From Flagellimonas marinaquae (lineage in GTDB: Bacteria > Bacteroidota > Bacteroidia > Flavobacteriales > Flavobacteriaceae), in contig NZ_RZMZ01000002.1 in assembly GCF_003992675.1 (NCBI RefSeq), positions 2,501 through 66,500 of the forward strand: DNA of 64,000 bases, in the 5' to 3' direction. The position numbers and the translations under genes are program-made. A model generated the notes under the pieces. The model ran no database searches, was not told the origin of the DNA, and saw only the letters and a list, made by a program, of their open reading frames with translations. Shown piece by piece: positions 44,442 to 53,919 of this stretch (the first letter of the stretch is position 1; each line of letters starts with the position of its first letter).

Positions 44442-45343
44442 ATGTCCAATAACGGTAAATTTTTCTTTTTCAGTATAGCGTTCATCCCCGGAATGCCCTG
44501 TAACCCTCCGGTGTGAATGGCCAAAATTTGGCTTCCCGGCGGAAAAAAATCGCTTTTTATGAGGTCAAAAATACCAAAAAGCATTTTTCCAGTATAAATG
44601 GGGTCCAACGCGATTCCTGTTTGTTGTTTAAAGCGGTTGATGAAAGCAATGAGTTGTTGGTCCACCTTGGCGTAACCTCCAAAATGATAGTCGGTTACGA
44701 GTTGCCAACGGTTGTTTTGGGCAAATGTACGAATCTCCTCGATTAAAAAATCGCCCTTAAGCGCAGGGAACCCCAAAACGGTCTGATGCGACTGGGAGGC
44801 ATTGATAAGTCCCCCCAAGGTGCCGCCCGTCCCCACGGAGCTGCAAATATAATCGAACCGGGCATCCTCGGCGGTCAGGATTTCCATACATCCCTTAATG
44901 GCCAAATCGTTGGTGCCGCCCTCGGGCAACAGATACACCTCCCCGAACTGCTTCTTTAAGGCTTCCAGAAACCTTGGCTCATTTTTGTAGCGGTAATCGC
45001 TCCGGGACACAAAATGGAACTGCATGCCGTGTTCGTGGGCCAATCGCAAGGTAGGATTGTTCTGCCACTGGGATTCCAATTCCTCACCGCGGATTACGCC
45101 TATCGTTTGGAAACCGTGTAATTGGCCGGCATAGGCCGTGGCCGCAATATGGTTGGAATAGGCCCCACCAAAGGTGAGCAAGGTATGTTGGCCCTGGGCC
45201 TTCGCTTCATGCAGGTTGTATTTGAGTTTGCGGTACTTGTTCCCAGAAATCAACGGATGGATGGTATCCTCACGCTTCAGGTAGAGTTGAACGCCCTTTT
45301 CTTGGAGAAGGGGTATGTCAATATGCTGATTGGGAGTTGTCAA
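44438..45343 (-). CDS. ACC deaminase/D-cysteine desulfhydrase family PLP enzyme
   Basis: A 301-residue fold-type II PLP enzyme. SGNKYRKLKYNL holds the PLP lysine (K36); GGAYSNHIAATAY binds the substrate carboxylate; SSVGTGGTLGGLI binds the PLP phosphate; and IHTGGLQGIPGM is the usual C-terminus. D-cysteine desulfhydrase and 1-aminocyclopropane-1-carboxylate deaminase cannot be told apart by reading. It overlaps the glucosaminidase gene by 4 bp. Confidence 0.88.
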   Translation of the reverse strand: MTTPNQHIDIPLLQEKGVQLYLKREDTIHPLISGNKYRKLKYNLHEAKAQGQHTLLTFGGAYSNHIAATAYAGQLHGFQTIGVIRGEELESQWQNNPTLRLAHEHGMQFHFVSRSDYRYKNEPRFLEALKKQFGEVYLLPEGGTNDLAIKGCMEILTAEDARFDYICSSVGTGGTLGGLINASQSHQTVLGFPALKGDFLIEEIRTFAQNNRWQLVTDYHFGGYAKVDQQLIAFINRFKQQTGIALDPIYTGKMLFGIFDLIKSDFFPPGSQILAIHTGGLQGIPGMNAILKKKNLPLLDI

Positions 45344-45352
45344 TCCAATAAA

Positions 45353-45682
45353 TTATCGGGTCAGGTACTTCAAAAAACCAAAGGTCCGGCGCTTGGTAAG
45401 ATACTCCATATCCTTTTCGTTAGCATAGGCTTCCCGCTCAAAACTAATGTTCTGATAAGCGCGATAACTGTCCAAATAGAGCAAGGTGCGCAAGAGCCAT
45501 TCGGAAACATACCAGAGGTAAAACGGCAAAATGAGTAGTTCCCGCTGTTGTTTGAGGTGGATGCGTTCGTGGTTGATGAGCACCTCGTCCGCCATCAGGG
45601 AATCTTCCTTTAGGATGATAAAGGGCCATAAGGAAAGACCTACATAGTTTTTATAAAAGAAGTGTTTAAATACCAGTATCAC
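45353..45682 (-). CDS. M56-like small membrane zinc peptidase
   Basis: A 109-residue protein resembling the catalytic part of BlaR1/M56 peptidases: INHERIHLKQQRELLILPFY contains the H-E-x-x-H zinc motif, and SFEREAYANEKD provides the third ligand Glu. One or two hydrophobic helices surround the site. The GTG at 45682 is chosen because homologous sequences begin near VFKHFFYKNYVG and a -7 box (TATATTTG) lies just upstream; a TTG at 45697 is too close to the predicted start point of transcription. Confidence 0.78.
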   Translation of the reverse strand: MILVFKHFFYKNYVGLSLWPFIILKEDSLMADEVLINHERIHLKQQRELLILPFYLWYVSEWLLRTLLYLDSYRAYQNISFEREAYANEKDMEYLTKRRTFGFLKYLTR

Positions 45683-45708
45683 CTGCTTATTATCCAAAGG
45701 TTCACTAA

Positions 45709-45716
45709 CAAATATA
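45709..45716 (-). promoter_or_regulatory. Putative -7 box before the M56-like gene
   Basis: TATATTTG on the minus strand, an exact TAnnTTTG match, 27 bp before the chosen GTG. A TTTTG lies 15 bp upstream, which is short for a -33 element. Confidence 0.55.
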
Positions 45717-45856
45717 ACAGCAAAAAGGGCTCAAAATTTCATCATTCGTAGAAATCCTTCAACATTTTCGGTGAATAACCTTGTTTTAGAAATCTTAAAA
45801 TCCACTTCCATTTGAAGCGAAATCCGTAAATTTAGAAAGCAAATGGTGTACAACGC

Positions 45857-46015
45857 ATGAAAGAGCGCATTCCCTTGGAAGAGGGTGATTATTACCTATC
45901 GGAACAAGGATATCGGGTGTTTACGGAAAAGTACCATCTAAAACGGGGGTATTGTTGTGAGAGTGGTTGCCGCCACTGCCCGTATGGATACAACACCAAA
46001 ACAAACACGCAATAA
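45857..46015 (+). CDS. DUF5522 small cysteine-rich protein
   Basis: A 52-residue protein: MKERIPLEEGDYYLSEQGYR start and GYCCESGCRHCPYGY near the end. The C-C-x-x-x-C-x-x-C cluster with the C-R-H-C-P-Y-G-Y finish is the mark of DUF5522 proteins, possibly metal-binding. It is shorter than common ORF cut-offs and easy to miss. It is 64 bp upstream of the DUF4136 gene on the same strand. Confidence 0.88.
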   Translation: MKERIPLEEGDYYLSEQGYRVFTEKYHLKRGYCCESGCRHCPYGYNTKTNTQ

Positions 46016-46025
46016 TAGCGATTCG

Positions 46026-46040
46026 GCACAATATTTGTGC
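46026..46040 (+). promoter_or_regulatory. Small palindrome upstream of the DUF4136 gene
   Basis: GCACAA-TAT-TTGTGC is a perfect 6-bp inverted repeat that overlaps AATATTTG (46030-46037), one base away from the -7 consensus. It could be an operator on the DUF4136 promoter, about 40 bp before the start codon. Weakly supported. Confidence 0.35.
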
Positions 46041-46078
46041 TTTAATTAAGTATACCTCAAGAATTTAAAAAAGATACT

Positions 46079-46678
46079 ATGAAAAGTTTACAACGTTTTG
46101 CATTCATCGCCCTCGCTTTTGGCCTGCTGGCTTCCTGTACCTCGGTTAGGGTCGTTTCTGATTATGACCAAAAAGCGAACTTCGACACGTATAAAACCTA
46201 TGCTTTTTACAAAACAGGCATTGATAAGGCCCAAATTTCCGATTTGGACAAGAAACGGATTTTACGTGCCATTGAGACCGAAATGGGTGCCCGCGGTTTT
46301 GTGAAATCCGATAATCCAGATGTCTTGATCAGCATTTTTACCAAGGAACGTGAACAGGTGGACGTCTACAACAACTACTTTGGCTGGGGTGCCGGCTGGG
46401 GCTGGGGTTGGGGCTGGGGTCCTGCATGGGCTTGGGGTCCCGGTTGGGGCTGGGGTCCTGGTTGGGGCTGGGGCGGCAACAACGTCAGCACCCGCACCGA
46501 AGGTTCACTTTACATTGATGTTATCGATGCCAACAAAAAAGAACTCGTTTGGCAAGGCCGCGGTGTAGGCACCTTGAACAATATCAAAAACATTGAAAAG
46601 AAAGAACAGCGCATCAAGGAATTTGTTGCCCAAATTTTAGAGGAGTATCCGCCACAAATGTCGGTGGCCGCCAACTAA
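46079..46678 (+). CDS. DUF4136 lipoprotein with Trp-Gly repeat
   Basis: A 199-residue lipoprotein (MKSLQRFAFIALAFGLLASC, Cys20). The N-terminal SVRVVSDYDQKANFDTYKTY and C-terminal GSLYIDVIDANKKELVWQGR are the DUF4136 pattern. In between, residues 101-136 are a run of Gly, Trp, Pro and Ala in WGWGPGWGW-like units, coded by a tandem GGCTGGGGT-type DNA repeat that may vary in length. Function unknown; likely an outer-membrane lipoprotein. A terminator follows. Confidence 0.88.
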   Translation: MKSLQRFAFIALAFGLLASCTSVRVVSDYDQKANFDTYKTYAFYKTGIDKAQISDLDKKRILRAIETEMGARGFVKSDNPDVLISIFTKEREQVDVYNNYFGWGAGWGWGWGWGPAWAWGPGWGWGPGWGWGGNNVSTRTEGSLYIDVIDANKKELVWQGRGVGTLNNIKNIEKKEQRIKEFVAQILEEYPPQMSVAAN

Positions 46679-46685
46679 CATATAG

Positions 46686-46706
46686 ACCGCCCAATGGGCG
46701 GTTTTT
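46686..46706 (+). terminator. Intrinsic terminator after the DUF4136 gene
   Basis: ACCGCCC-AAT-GGGCGGT stem (46686-46692 with 46696-46702) followed by six T. It separates the lipoprotein gene from the aromatic amino acid hydroxylase gene. Confidence 0.9.
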
Positions 46707-46780
46707 TATTGCCCTTAACGTTCCTTAAGAAAAAGTACCCGACCTATTTTGTATCTTTAAATCGCACAAAAATTGAATTT

Positions 46781-48532
46781 ATGAGCTACGAATCCAATCC
46801 TATCCTGGACAAATTGCCCAAGCACCTGAAGCAATTCATAAAACCGCAAAATTATGAAGAGTACACGGCCATTGACCAAGCGGTTTGGCGCTATGTGATG
46901 CGCAAAAATGTGGATTACCTGAGCAGAGTGGCCCATAAATCGTATGTGGATGGATTGAAAAAGACGGGAATCTCCATTGACCATATTCCCAATATGTACG
47001 GGATGAACCGTATTTTGAAGGAAATCGGTTGGGCCGCCGTGGCGGTAGATGGTTTTATCCCGCCCTCGGCCTTTATGGAATTCCAAGCGTACAACGTGCT
47101 TGTCATTGCCTCTGATATCCGCCAGCTTGAAAATATTGAATACACCCCTGCACCGGACATCATACACGAAGGTGCTGGACACGCGCCCATTATCGCCAAC
47201 CCAGAATATGCGGAATACCTTCGTCGATTTGGGGAAATCGGCTGCAAGGCTATCTCCAGCGCCAAGGATTACGAACTGTACAATGCCGTGCGCCATCTTT
47301 CCATCATTAAGGAAGCCAACGGTACGCCGCTGGAAGAAATTGAGGAAGCGGAAAAACATATCGAACACCTGCAGAACAATATGGGCGAACCCAGCGAAAT
47401 GGCACTCATTCGGAACCTGCATTGGTGGACCGTGGAGTACGGACTTATCGGTACCGTGGAGAACCCAAAAATATATGGTGCCGGACTGCTTTCCTCTATT
47501 GGCGAAAGCACCTGGTGCATGACGGACAAGGTGAAAAAACTGCCCTACTCCATTGAAGCGGCCCACACGGAATTCGACATTACCAAACCGCAACCGCAGC
47601 TCTTCGTAACACCCGATTTCGCCTTTTTGAGTCAGGTTTTGGAGGATTTTGCCAATACCATGGCGGTACGCACAGGCGGACTTTCTGGTGTTAAAAAACT
47701 GATAGGCTCCCAAGCCTTGGGCACTATCGAACTGAGCACAGGGCTTCAGATTTCTGGGATTTTTGAAAATGTAATCGAGAACGACGGAAAACCCATTTAC
47801 ATCCAAACCACAGGCGGTACGGCCTTGGCCTATCGCGAAAAAGAATTGGTAGGGCACAGTATTGCCCACCACAAGGACGGTTTTGGTTCTCCTATCGGAA
47901 AATTAAGAGGCATTAATATTGCCATTGAGGATATGGGACCACGGGACCTTAAAGCCTATAAAATTTATGAAGGCGAAGCCATCGCCTTGGAGTTTGAAGG
48001 CGGCATCAAAGTAGAAGGAACCATTGTAACGGGCACCCGAAACCTCATGGGGAAAATCATTCTCATCACTTTTGAAAACTGCACCGTTACCCATAACGAC
48101 AAGGTATTGTTCCAGCCCGAATGGGGATTGTATCATATGGCAGTTGGACAACACATTGTTTCAGCCTACAATGGCCCTGCTGACCTCAACAGTTTTGACC
48201 TCATCACGCACCAGATTACCGAAAGCACCATCAAATCCAAAAAAGATGAGAAAAGAAAGGAACTGGAGCGATTCTACGAGCAGATCAGACATTTTAGGGA
48301 AGGAAAAAACACGACGATTTCCCGAAACAAGGTCTTCCAAGCGCTTAAAAAAGACCATCCCAAAGATTGGTTGTTGCCCGTAGAATTGTACGAACTCGCC
48401 AAGCAGGATAATAACCAGGAATTTCAGCAAGAAATCTTGGAACACTTGGAGCAAATCAAACGCGACAATCCCAAAGTAGGCCATTTAATAGATGACGGCC
48501 TGCAATTGGTGGATACCGCCTTGGTAAGTTAA
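46781..48532 (+). CDS. Aromatic amino acid hydroxylase (phenylalanine 4-monooxygenase type)
   Basis: A 584-residue protein. The first 330 residues are the biopterin-dependent hydroxylase core, with iron ligands in H129-E-G-A-G-H134 and a downstream Glu (GEIGCKAISSAKDYELYNAV region), plus FMEFQAYNVLVIASDIRQLE. The last 250 residues are an extension absent from short bacterial enzymes (about 270-300 residues) but usual in Bacteroidota. The ATG at 46781 follows a -7-like TATCTTTA (46752-46759); the longer ORF from 46694 begins inside the preceding terminator. Phe is the likely substrate; Tyr or Trp cannot be excluded. Confidence 0.93.
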   Translation: MSYESNPILDKLPKHLKQFIKPQNYEEYTAIDQAVWRYVMRKNVDYLSRVAHKSYVDGLKKTGISIDHIPNMYGMNRILKEIGWAAVAVDGFIPPSAFMEFQAYNVLVIASDIRQLENIEYTPAPDIIHEGAGHAPIIANPEYAEYLRRFGEIGCKAISSAKDYELYNAVRHLSIIKEANGTPLEEIEEAEKHIEHLQNNMGEPSEMALIRNLHWWTVEYGLIGTVENPKIYGAGLLSSIGESTWCMTDKVKKLPYSIEAAHTEFDITKPQPQLFVTPDFAFLSQVLEDFANTMAVRTGGLSGVKKLIGSQALGTIELSTGLQISGIFENVIENDGKPIYIQTTGGTALAYREKELVGHSIAHHKDGFGSPIGKLRGINIAIEDMGPRDLKAYKIYEGEAIALEFEGGIKVEGTIVTGTRNLMGKIILITFENCTVTHNDKVLFQPEWGLYHMAVGQHIVSAYNGPADLNSFDLITHQITESTIKSKKDEKRKELERFYEQIRHFREGKNTTISRNKVFQALKKDHPKDWLLPVELYELAKQDNNQEFQQEILEHLEQIKRDNPKVGHLIDDGLQLVDTALVS

Positions 48533-48554
48533 ACTGGCAGTCAATCAGCGGCAA

Positions 48555-49169
48555 TTAATCGAGAAACACTTTGAGCTGCTCCGTGTCTTCCACGGGTTTA
48601 TTGTCATACACCAAAGTCCAACCCATGGTATTTGTAAGCACCAGAATACGAGAAAGTTCGCTCACCAATCGGTTTTCGGCATTGGACAGCAACGAAGATG
48701 CTTCGATTTTTTTCATCAAGGAGGCATTCACATTCCGTTTGATGGCATTGTAATCCCCTGCATTGAACGGGTTTAGGTAATCGGCAGTGACATCGTAATA
48801 CTCAAAGTCGGGACTGATCTTGACTTCTGGGTCGGGAATACGAATGATCCTGAGCAGTTTTTGTTCCTCGTCCACTTCATATTCAATTTGCGACATATCG
48901 TAGGCGATGGACACATCAGCATTCACCACCACCAAGGCTTTTTTATGGGCAGTGATCAACGGACCGAACAGTTCTTTAGAATCTTTATAATTGTACACCT
49001 CGGCAAAATGGCCTTCCGTAACCACCAATTTGGATACATTGCGCAACTCCTGCTGAATGAGCATGGAGTTTTCTTCGAGTATACTTTTTTGTTCACGGTC
49101 GTCGGTGCACGATTTATAAATCAAAACCGAAGCCAACGCAATGACCGCACCCATCAATATTTTCTTCAT
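48555..49169 (-). CDS. DUF4230 membrane-anchored protein
   Basis: A 204-residue protein with one N-terminal hydrophobic helix (MKKILMGAVIALASVLIY). The rest has SKLVVTEGHFAEVYNYKDSK, KKALVVVNADVSIAYDMSQI and DYLNPFNAGDYNAIKRNVNA, the DUF4230 pattern. Function unknown. Its ATG directly abuts the GSCFA stop codon, so the two are one operon. Confidence 0.75.
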   Translation of the reverse strand: MKKILMGAVIALASVLIYKSCTDDREQKSILEENSMLIQQELRNVSKLVVTEGHFAEVYNYKDSKELFGPLITAHKKALVVVNADVSIAYDMSQIEYEVDEEQKLLRIIRIPDPEVKISPDFEYYDVTADYLNPFNAGDYNAIKRNVNASLMKKIEASSLLSNAENRLVSELSRILVLTNTMGWTLVYDNKPVEDTEQLKVFLD

Positions 49170-50129
49170 TTATTCAAATTTCATGAACGGATACCTTTCT
49201 TGAAGATACGTAATTTTCGTGCGGAGCGATGTTTTGAACTTTTGATGCGCCTTGGAATCTGGATTAAAAGGTCGGTGCAACAATCCCTTTTGAACCGACT
49301 CTACCTCATCCATTACCGAATAGGCGCTTTCGGAAATCCAAACCAATTTAAATTTTTCCCAGATGTAGTCCACTGCCAGTGGGTTGGGGTGTACCATGTC
49401 GGTTCCATAAAAACGGTAGTCACGGAGTTCGTCCATCACAATCTCATAAGCTGGAAAATAGGCAATCTCTCTCGACTGCGCTCGAGATGACAAAATAGTG
49501 TGCAAAGCAGTAATCAAGTGCGCTTTGCTCCGTTGGTTTTCCACAAAGCCGTCCTTTAGATGACGAACGGGCGAAATAGTGAAGATAATCTGTGCCTTTG
49601 GATTTACATTTTGAATCAAGCTTACTATGTTTTGAAGGCTAGCTTCAATTTCGGCTACGCTCAATAGTTTTTTTATGAATGCCCTCTGAGGTACTTTGTG
49701 GCAGTTGGCCACCACCTTTCCTGAAGCCTGATGCTCGTACACCCAAGCCGTTCCCAGTGTGATGATGATATGGGAAGAGGTTTCCAGGCTTATTCTGGTT
49801 TCTTCCAACCTTTGGTTGAGCAAATGCAATAGTTCCTCCGAAGATGATGAACGTAAATCGGAATGGGCATCAAAACAACGCCAGACTCCGTCTTGTTCAA
49901 AAACCTCGTCTTGCTGATATTTTTTTCTGGCGATAGCTCTTTGCATCAAATTTGCAATGGCCAAGGGCTGGAACAATATCCCAAAGGGATTCTGTTGTTG
50001 CTGAAACTTAAAATACGCTAGTTTGGCTCCTATATTTTCTACAAAACAAGACCCGAACAGTACCACCTTACTTTGATAATCAATGGGATTATCGCTTTGG
50101 GCAAAGGGTATTTGGGTTTGTAGTTCCAT
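49170..50129 (-). CDS. GSCFA-domain protein carrying an in-frame repeat insertion
   Basis: A 319-residue protein with the name-giving motif in VVLFGSCFVENIG (G26-S-C-F29), a SGNH-esterase-like family thought to act on envelope polysaccharides. Further marks are ITLGTAWVYE, FTISPVRHLKDGFVENQRSK and MDELRDYRFYGTDMVHPN. Between the last two, residues about 212-221 (LSSRAQSRE) are encoded by a copy of the genome's palindromic repeat (49467-49493), so the loop is longer than expected for the family but the frame is kept. It is followed directly by the DUF4230 gene. Confidence 0.88.
   Translation of the reverse strand: MELQTQIPFAQSDNPIDYQSKVVLFGSCFVENIGAKLAYFKFQQQQNPFGILFQPLAIANLMQRAIARKKYQQDEVFEQDGVWRCFDAHSDLRSSSSEELLHLLNQRLEETRISLETSSHIIITLGTAWVYEHQASGKVVANCHKVPQRAFIKKLLSVAEIEASLQNIVSLIQNVNPKAQIIFTISPVRHLKDGFVENQRSKAHLITALHTILSSRAQSREIAYFPAYEIVMDELRDYRFYGTDMVHPNPLAVDYIWEKFKLVWISESAYSVMDEVESVQKGLLHRPFNPDSKAHQKFKTSLRTKITYLQERYPFMKFE
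49467..49493. repeat. Palindromic repeat copy inside the GSCFA gene
   Basis: TCTCTCGACTGCGCTCGAGA with following TGACAAA is the same repeat as at 50185-50206, 43164 and 16005. It has TCTCGA/TCGAGA ends. It adds a multiple of three bases without a stop codon, so the host gene stays open. Confidence 0.85.
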
Positions 50130-50146
50130 TTGATTTGCAAAAAAAT

Positions 50147-50206
50147 GTCAATTCGAGCGCAGTCGAGAACAACGCTGCACCACATCTCGACTGCGCTCGA
50201 TGTGAC
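50147..50206. repeat. Inverted pair of palindromic repeats between GSCFA and alaS
   Basis: Left copy 50147-50168 (core TCGAGCGCAGTCGAGA) and right copy 50185-50206 (core TCTCGACTGCGCTCGA) are inverted, 16 bp apart, and both end in GTCA/TGAC on the outside. Together they form a strong stem that may end alaS transcripts, although no T-tract follows. Confidence 0.85.
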
Positions 50207-50224
50207 AAAGGAATTTTCGGAAAA

Positions 50225-52837
50225 CTATTTTAGATACCCCTTCACCTTATCCAACGCTTCTGGAATCCCAGCAGGGTTTTTACCTCCGGCAGTGGCAAAG
50301 AACGGCTGTCCTCCGCCTCCCCCTTGGATGTACTTTCCAAGTTCACGAACAATGGTTCCGGCATTCAAATCCGTTTCGGAAACCACATTCTTGGAAATAT
50401 AACAGGATAGCACGGCTTTCCCGTCATTTTCCGAGGCCAGCAACAGGAATAACTTATCCACTTGACCACCCATTTCGAAGGCCAAATCCTTGATGCCACC
50501 TGCATCCAAGTCCACTTTTTTGGCCAAAAACTGGATTCCGTTGACCTCTTCCAACTCGGATATCAACTCGTTTTTCAATCCTTTGGCCTTATCTTTCAAT
50601 AACTGCTCCACCTGCTTTTTAAGGGCAGCATTCTCTTCTTGCAGACTAGCCACCGATTTTACTGGATCTTGGGAGTTTTTCAACATATCCTTGATCTCGA
50701 AGAGCATTCTATTGTTGTTGAAGTAAAATTCCTTGACCGCATCGGAAGTAATCGCTTCAATTCTTCGAATCCCGGCAGCGACAGCCCCTTCGGAGACAAT
50801 CTTAAAATGCCAGATATCCGCCGTATTTTCAACATGGGTACCCCCGCAGAGCTCAATGGATTGTCCAAAACGGATGGTACGCACGGTATCGCCATATTTT
50901 TCACCAAACAGTGCCATCGCTCCTTCCTCCATTGCCTGCTTCATGGGTACATTTCGGTGTTCTTCCAAAGGAAGCTGCCCATCGATTCGGGCATTGACAA
51001 AGTTTTCCACCTCGCGGAGTTCTTCTACAGTAAGTTTGGAGAAGTGGGAGAAATCGAACCGCAGGTATTTGGAATGTACTGCTGAACCTTTCTGTTCCAC
51101 ATGGTTGCCCAATACCTCGCGTAGCGCCTGATGCAGTAAATGCGTAGCTGTATGGTTGCTTGCCGTTCTGTAACGCTGCTTTTTGTCCACCACTGCCTTA
51201 AAAGTTCCCGAAACTTCCTTGGGCAGCGATTTGGCAAAATGAACAATCTCGTTGTTTTCACGTTTGGTGTCCACAATATAGGTAACATCGCCATTGGACG
51301 CTTCCAAATAACCCTTGTCCCCTACCTGTCCACCACCCTCGGCATAAAAGGGGGTCAGATTGAAGACCAGTTGGTATTGGTCACCCTCTTTTTTACTAGT
51401 GACCTTTCGGTATTTCACCAGCTTAACCTGTGCTTCCAAACTATCGTATCCGATAAATTCCTGTTCGGTATCGGTCAGTAAAACGTTCCAATCATCCTTG
51501 GACACTTCGGATGCTGCTCTGGAACGGTCCTTTTGCGCTTTCAACGCTTTTTCAAAACCTTCCACATCCAATTGATAGCCTTTTTCCTCCAGAATAAGGG
51601 CGGTCAAATCTATCGGGAATCCGAACGTATCATAAAGCTCAAAAGCCTTATCGCCCGCTATGGTTTTATCTTTTGATGATTTGATGACAGAATCCAACAA
51701 TACCAGCCCTTGTTCCAAGGTACTCAAGAAGGAGCTTTCCTCTTCTTTGATGACGTTCTCTATCAATTGATGCTGCTCTTTCAACTCAGGAAAGGCCTTG
51801 CCCATTTGTTCGCTTAGCACTTTCACTAAACGGTAGATAAACGGCTTGTTGGTATCCAAGAAAGTGAATCCATAGCGAATGGCACGACGTAAAATTCTTC
51901 GGATAACATACCCAGCTCCTGTATTGCTAGGCAATTGTCCATCAGCAATGGAAAAAGCGACGGCCCTAACATGGTCCGAAATCACACGGATGGCAATATC
52001 GGTATGCTCATCCGTACCATATTTTTTACCTGTGATGATTTCCACTTCACGAATCAAGGGGGTAAACACATCGGTGTCGTAATTGGATTGCTTGCCTTGG
52101 AGCACCATGCATAGGCGCTCAAATCCCATACCCGTATCGATATGCTTTTCAGGAAGTGGCTCCAGACTTCCGTTGGCCTTGCGATTAAACTGCATAAACA
52201 CCAAGTTCCAGATTTCCACTACTTGGGGATGGTCCTGGTTCACTAGAGAAGCTCCGTCCACTTTCGCTTTTTCTTCTTTGGAGCGAATATCCACGTGGAT
52301 TTCAGAACAAGGTCCGCAGGGGCCCTGATCGCCCATTTCCCAAAAATTGTCCTTTTTGTTCCCTTTGATGATTCGGTTCTCCGGAACAATGGCCTTCCAA
52401 AGGTCGTAAGCCTCTTGATCTAAGGGCAAACCATCTTCTTCGCTGCCTTCAAACACAGAAACATATAGGCTGTCCTTATCAATATTATAGACCTCGGCGA
52501 GCAATTCCCATGCCCACGCTATGGCTTCTTTTTTAAAATAATCCCCAATGCTCCAGTTACCTAACATCTCGAACATGGTGTGGTGGTAGGTATCCTTCCC
52601 CACTTCTTCCAAATCGTTGTGCTTTCCGCTCACCCGCAAACACTTTTGGGTATCGGTAAGGCGTTTGTGCTTGGCAACGGAATTCCCCAAAAAGTATTCC
52701 TTAAACTGGTTCATGCCGGCATTGGTGAACATCAGGGTAGGATCGTCCTTCATTACCATGGGTGCCGATGGTACAATTTTGTGGTTCTTTTCTTTGAAAA
52801 AGTTTAAAAACTGCGCTCTAACTTCTTGGGATGTCAT
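50225..52837 (-). CDS. alaS: Alanine-tRNA ligase
   Basis: An 870-residue alanyl-tRNA synthetase. The N-terminal class II core begins [20 protein letters not shown] and includes [16 protein letters not shown] and [17 protein letters not shown]. The editing domain has the zinc ligands in [15 protein letters not shown] and CGGTHVENT. The C-terminal oligomerisation domain ends with the Gly-rich [19 protein letters not shown]. The length matches E. coli AlaRS (876). It is divergent from the M23 peptidase gene. Confidence 0.98.
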   Translation of the reverse strand: MTSQEVRAQFLNFFKEKNHKIVPSAPMVMKDDPTLMFTNAGMNQFKEYFLGNSVAKHKRLTDTQKCLRVSGKHNDLEEVGKDTYHHTMFEMLGNWSIGDYFKKEAIAWAWELLAEVYNIDKDSLYVSVFEGSEEDGLPLDQEAYDLWKAIVPENRIIKGNKKDNFWEMGDQGPCGPCSEIHVDIRSKEEKAKVDGASLVNQDHPQVVEIWNLVFMQFNRKANGSLEPLPEKHIDTGMGFERLCMVLQGKQSNYDTDVFTPLIREVEIITGKKYGTDEHTDIAIRVISDHVRAVAFSIADGQLPSNTGAGYVIRRILRRAIRYGFTFLDTNKPFIYRLVKVLSEQMGKAFPELKEQHQLIENVIKEEESSFLSTLEQGLVLLDSVIKSSKDKTIAGDKAFELYDTFGFPIDLTALILEEKGYQLDVEGFEKALKAQKDRSRAASEVSKDDWNVLLTDTEQEFIGYDSLEAQVKLVKYRKVTSKKEGDQYQLVFNLTPFYAEGGGQVGDKGYLEASNGDVTYIVDTKRENNEIVHFAKSLPKEVSGTFKAVVDKKQRYRTASNHTATHLLHQALREVLGNHVEQKGSAVHSKYLRFDFSHFSKLTVEELREVENFVNARIDGQLPLEEHRNVPMKQAMEEGAMALFGEKYGDTVRTIRFGQSIELCGGTHVENTADIWHFKIVSEGAVAAGIRRIEAITSDAVKEFYFNNNRMLFEIKDMLKNSQDPVKSVASLQEENAALKKQVEQLLKDKAKGLKNELISELEEVNGIQFLAKKVDLDAGGIKDLAFEMGGQVDKLFLLLASENDGKAVLSCYISKNVVSETDLNAGTIVRELGKYIQGGGGGQPFFATAGGKNPAGIPEALDKVKGYLK

Positions 52838-52886
52838 TGAATTCCTAGGGTTTTCTTAAATTTAACAGTTTAAGCAAAACAATTTT

Positions 52887-52894
52887 TATATTTG
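52887..52894 (+). promoter_or_regulatory. Putative -7 box of the M23-MerR-LemA gene run
   Basis: TATATTTG, an exact TAnnTTTG match, 47 bp before the M23 ATG in the divergent region with alaS. The -33 position is not well conserved. Confidence 0.6.
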
Positions 52895-52941
52895 TTTGTT
52901 CTGATTAAAATGAGTGAGCAAAAATAGGATAAAATCCATTC

Positions 52942-53919
52942 ATGTCTAAAGTTAAGTACTATTACGATCCGGATACGCTTTCGTACCGAAAGATAGAGCC
53001 GAAAAAATCCAGAAGGTACAGGAATATTTTCCTGTTTATCTTGGGTTCAGCGCTGTTCGGTTTCCTTGGATTGATCATTTTGCTGAACACCCGATGGGTA
53101 AATACGCCCAAAGAACTTTCACTCGAGAGGGAAGTGCGCAACTACGAGCTGCAGTTTGAAATCCTCAACCGGAAAATGGACCAATTGGAACAGGTTTTGG
53201 CCAATATCGAAGAACGCGACAACAATATCTACCGATTGTATTTTGAGGCCAACCCCATACCCGAAGAACAGCGAAGAGCTGGTTTTGGTGGTGTTAACCG
53301 TTACAAGGACCTTGAAGGTTTCAACAACTCAGAAATTATCATCGATGCCACCAAGCGGCTGGACATCATTCAAAAACAAATGGTGATCCAATCCAAATCC
53401 TTGGACGAGATTGCCAAATTGGCCGAAGAAAAAGAAAAGTTATTGGCCTCCATTCCTGCCATTCAACCTGTAAGCAATGAAGATTTGACCCGAATGGCCT
53501 CTGGTTATGGGTGGCGTTCCGACCCTTTTACCAAAGCCCGAAAAATGCACTGGGGCATGGACTTTACCGCACCCAGGGGTAGCCCAATCTACGCTACAGG
53601 GGATGGCAAAGTGGTACGTGCCGACAATAGATCTTCGGGCTATGGAAAACACGTGCGCATTGACCATGGATATGGATATATTTCACTTTACGGTCACATG
53701 AGCAAATACAACGTGACTGTGGGCCAAAAGGTCAAAAGAGGTGACCTTATCGGCTTTGTGGGAAGTACAGGGCGTTCGCAAGCGCCACACGTGCACTACG
53801 AAGTGTTCAAGGATGGTGAACGCATCAACCCCATTAACTTCTATTATGGAAGTTTGACGGCCGAAGAATTCGAGAATATGCTCAGATTGGCCAACCAAGA
53901 GAACCAATCACTGGATTAA
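52942..53919 (+). CDS. M23-family metallopeptidase
   Basis: A 325-residue membrane-anchored peptidoglycan endopeptidase. One helix at about 27-50 (IFLFILGSALFGFLGLIILL), a coiled-coil segment (about 60-95, LQFEILNRKMDQLEQVLANI), and the C-terminal LytM domain with H203-W-G-M-D207 and H283-V-H285, the zinc ligands and catalytic His. YGWRSDPFTKARKMHWGMDF is the family signature. Its stop overlaps the MerR start (TAATG), so the two are translationally coupled. Confidence 0.95.
   Translation: MSKVKYYYDPDTLSYRKIEPKKSRRYRNIFLFILGSALFGFLGLIILLNTRWVNTPKELSLEREVRNYELQFEILNRKMDQLEQVLANIEERDNNIYRLYFEANPIPEEQRRAGFGGVNRYKDLEGFNNSEIIIDATKRLDIIQKQMVIQSKSLDEIAKLAEEKEKLLASIPAIQPVSNEDLTRMASGYGWRSDPFTKARKMHWGMDFTAPRGSPIYATGDGKVVRADNRSSGYGKHVRIDHGYGYISLYGHMSKYNVTVGQKVKRGDLIGFVGSTGRSQAPHVHYEVFKDGERINPINFYYGSLTAEEFENMLRLANQENQSLD

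Noticed and set aside
46757..47872. 371-codon ORF antisense to the aromatic amino acid hydroxylase
   Set aside because: It is a shadow of the strongly coding opposite strand, with His- and Phe-rich sequence typical of such shadows.
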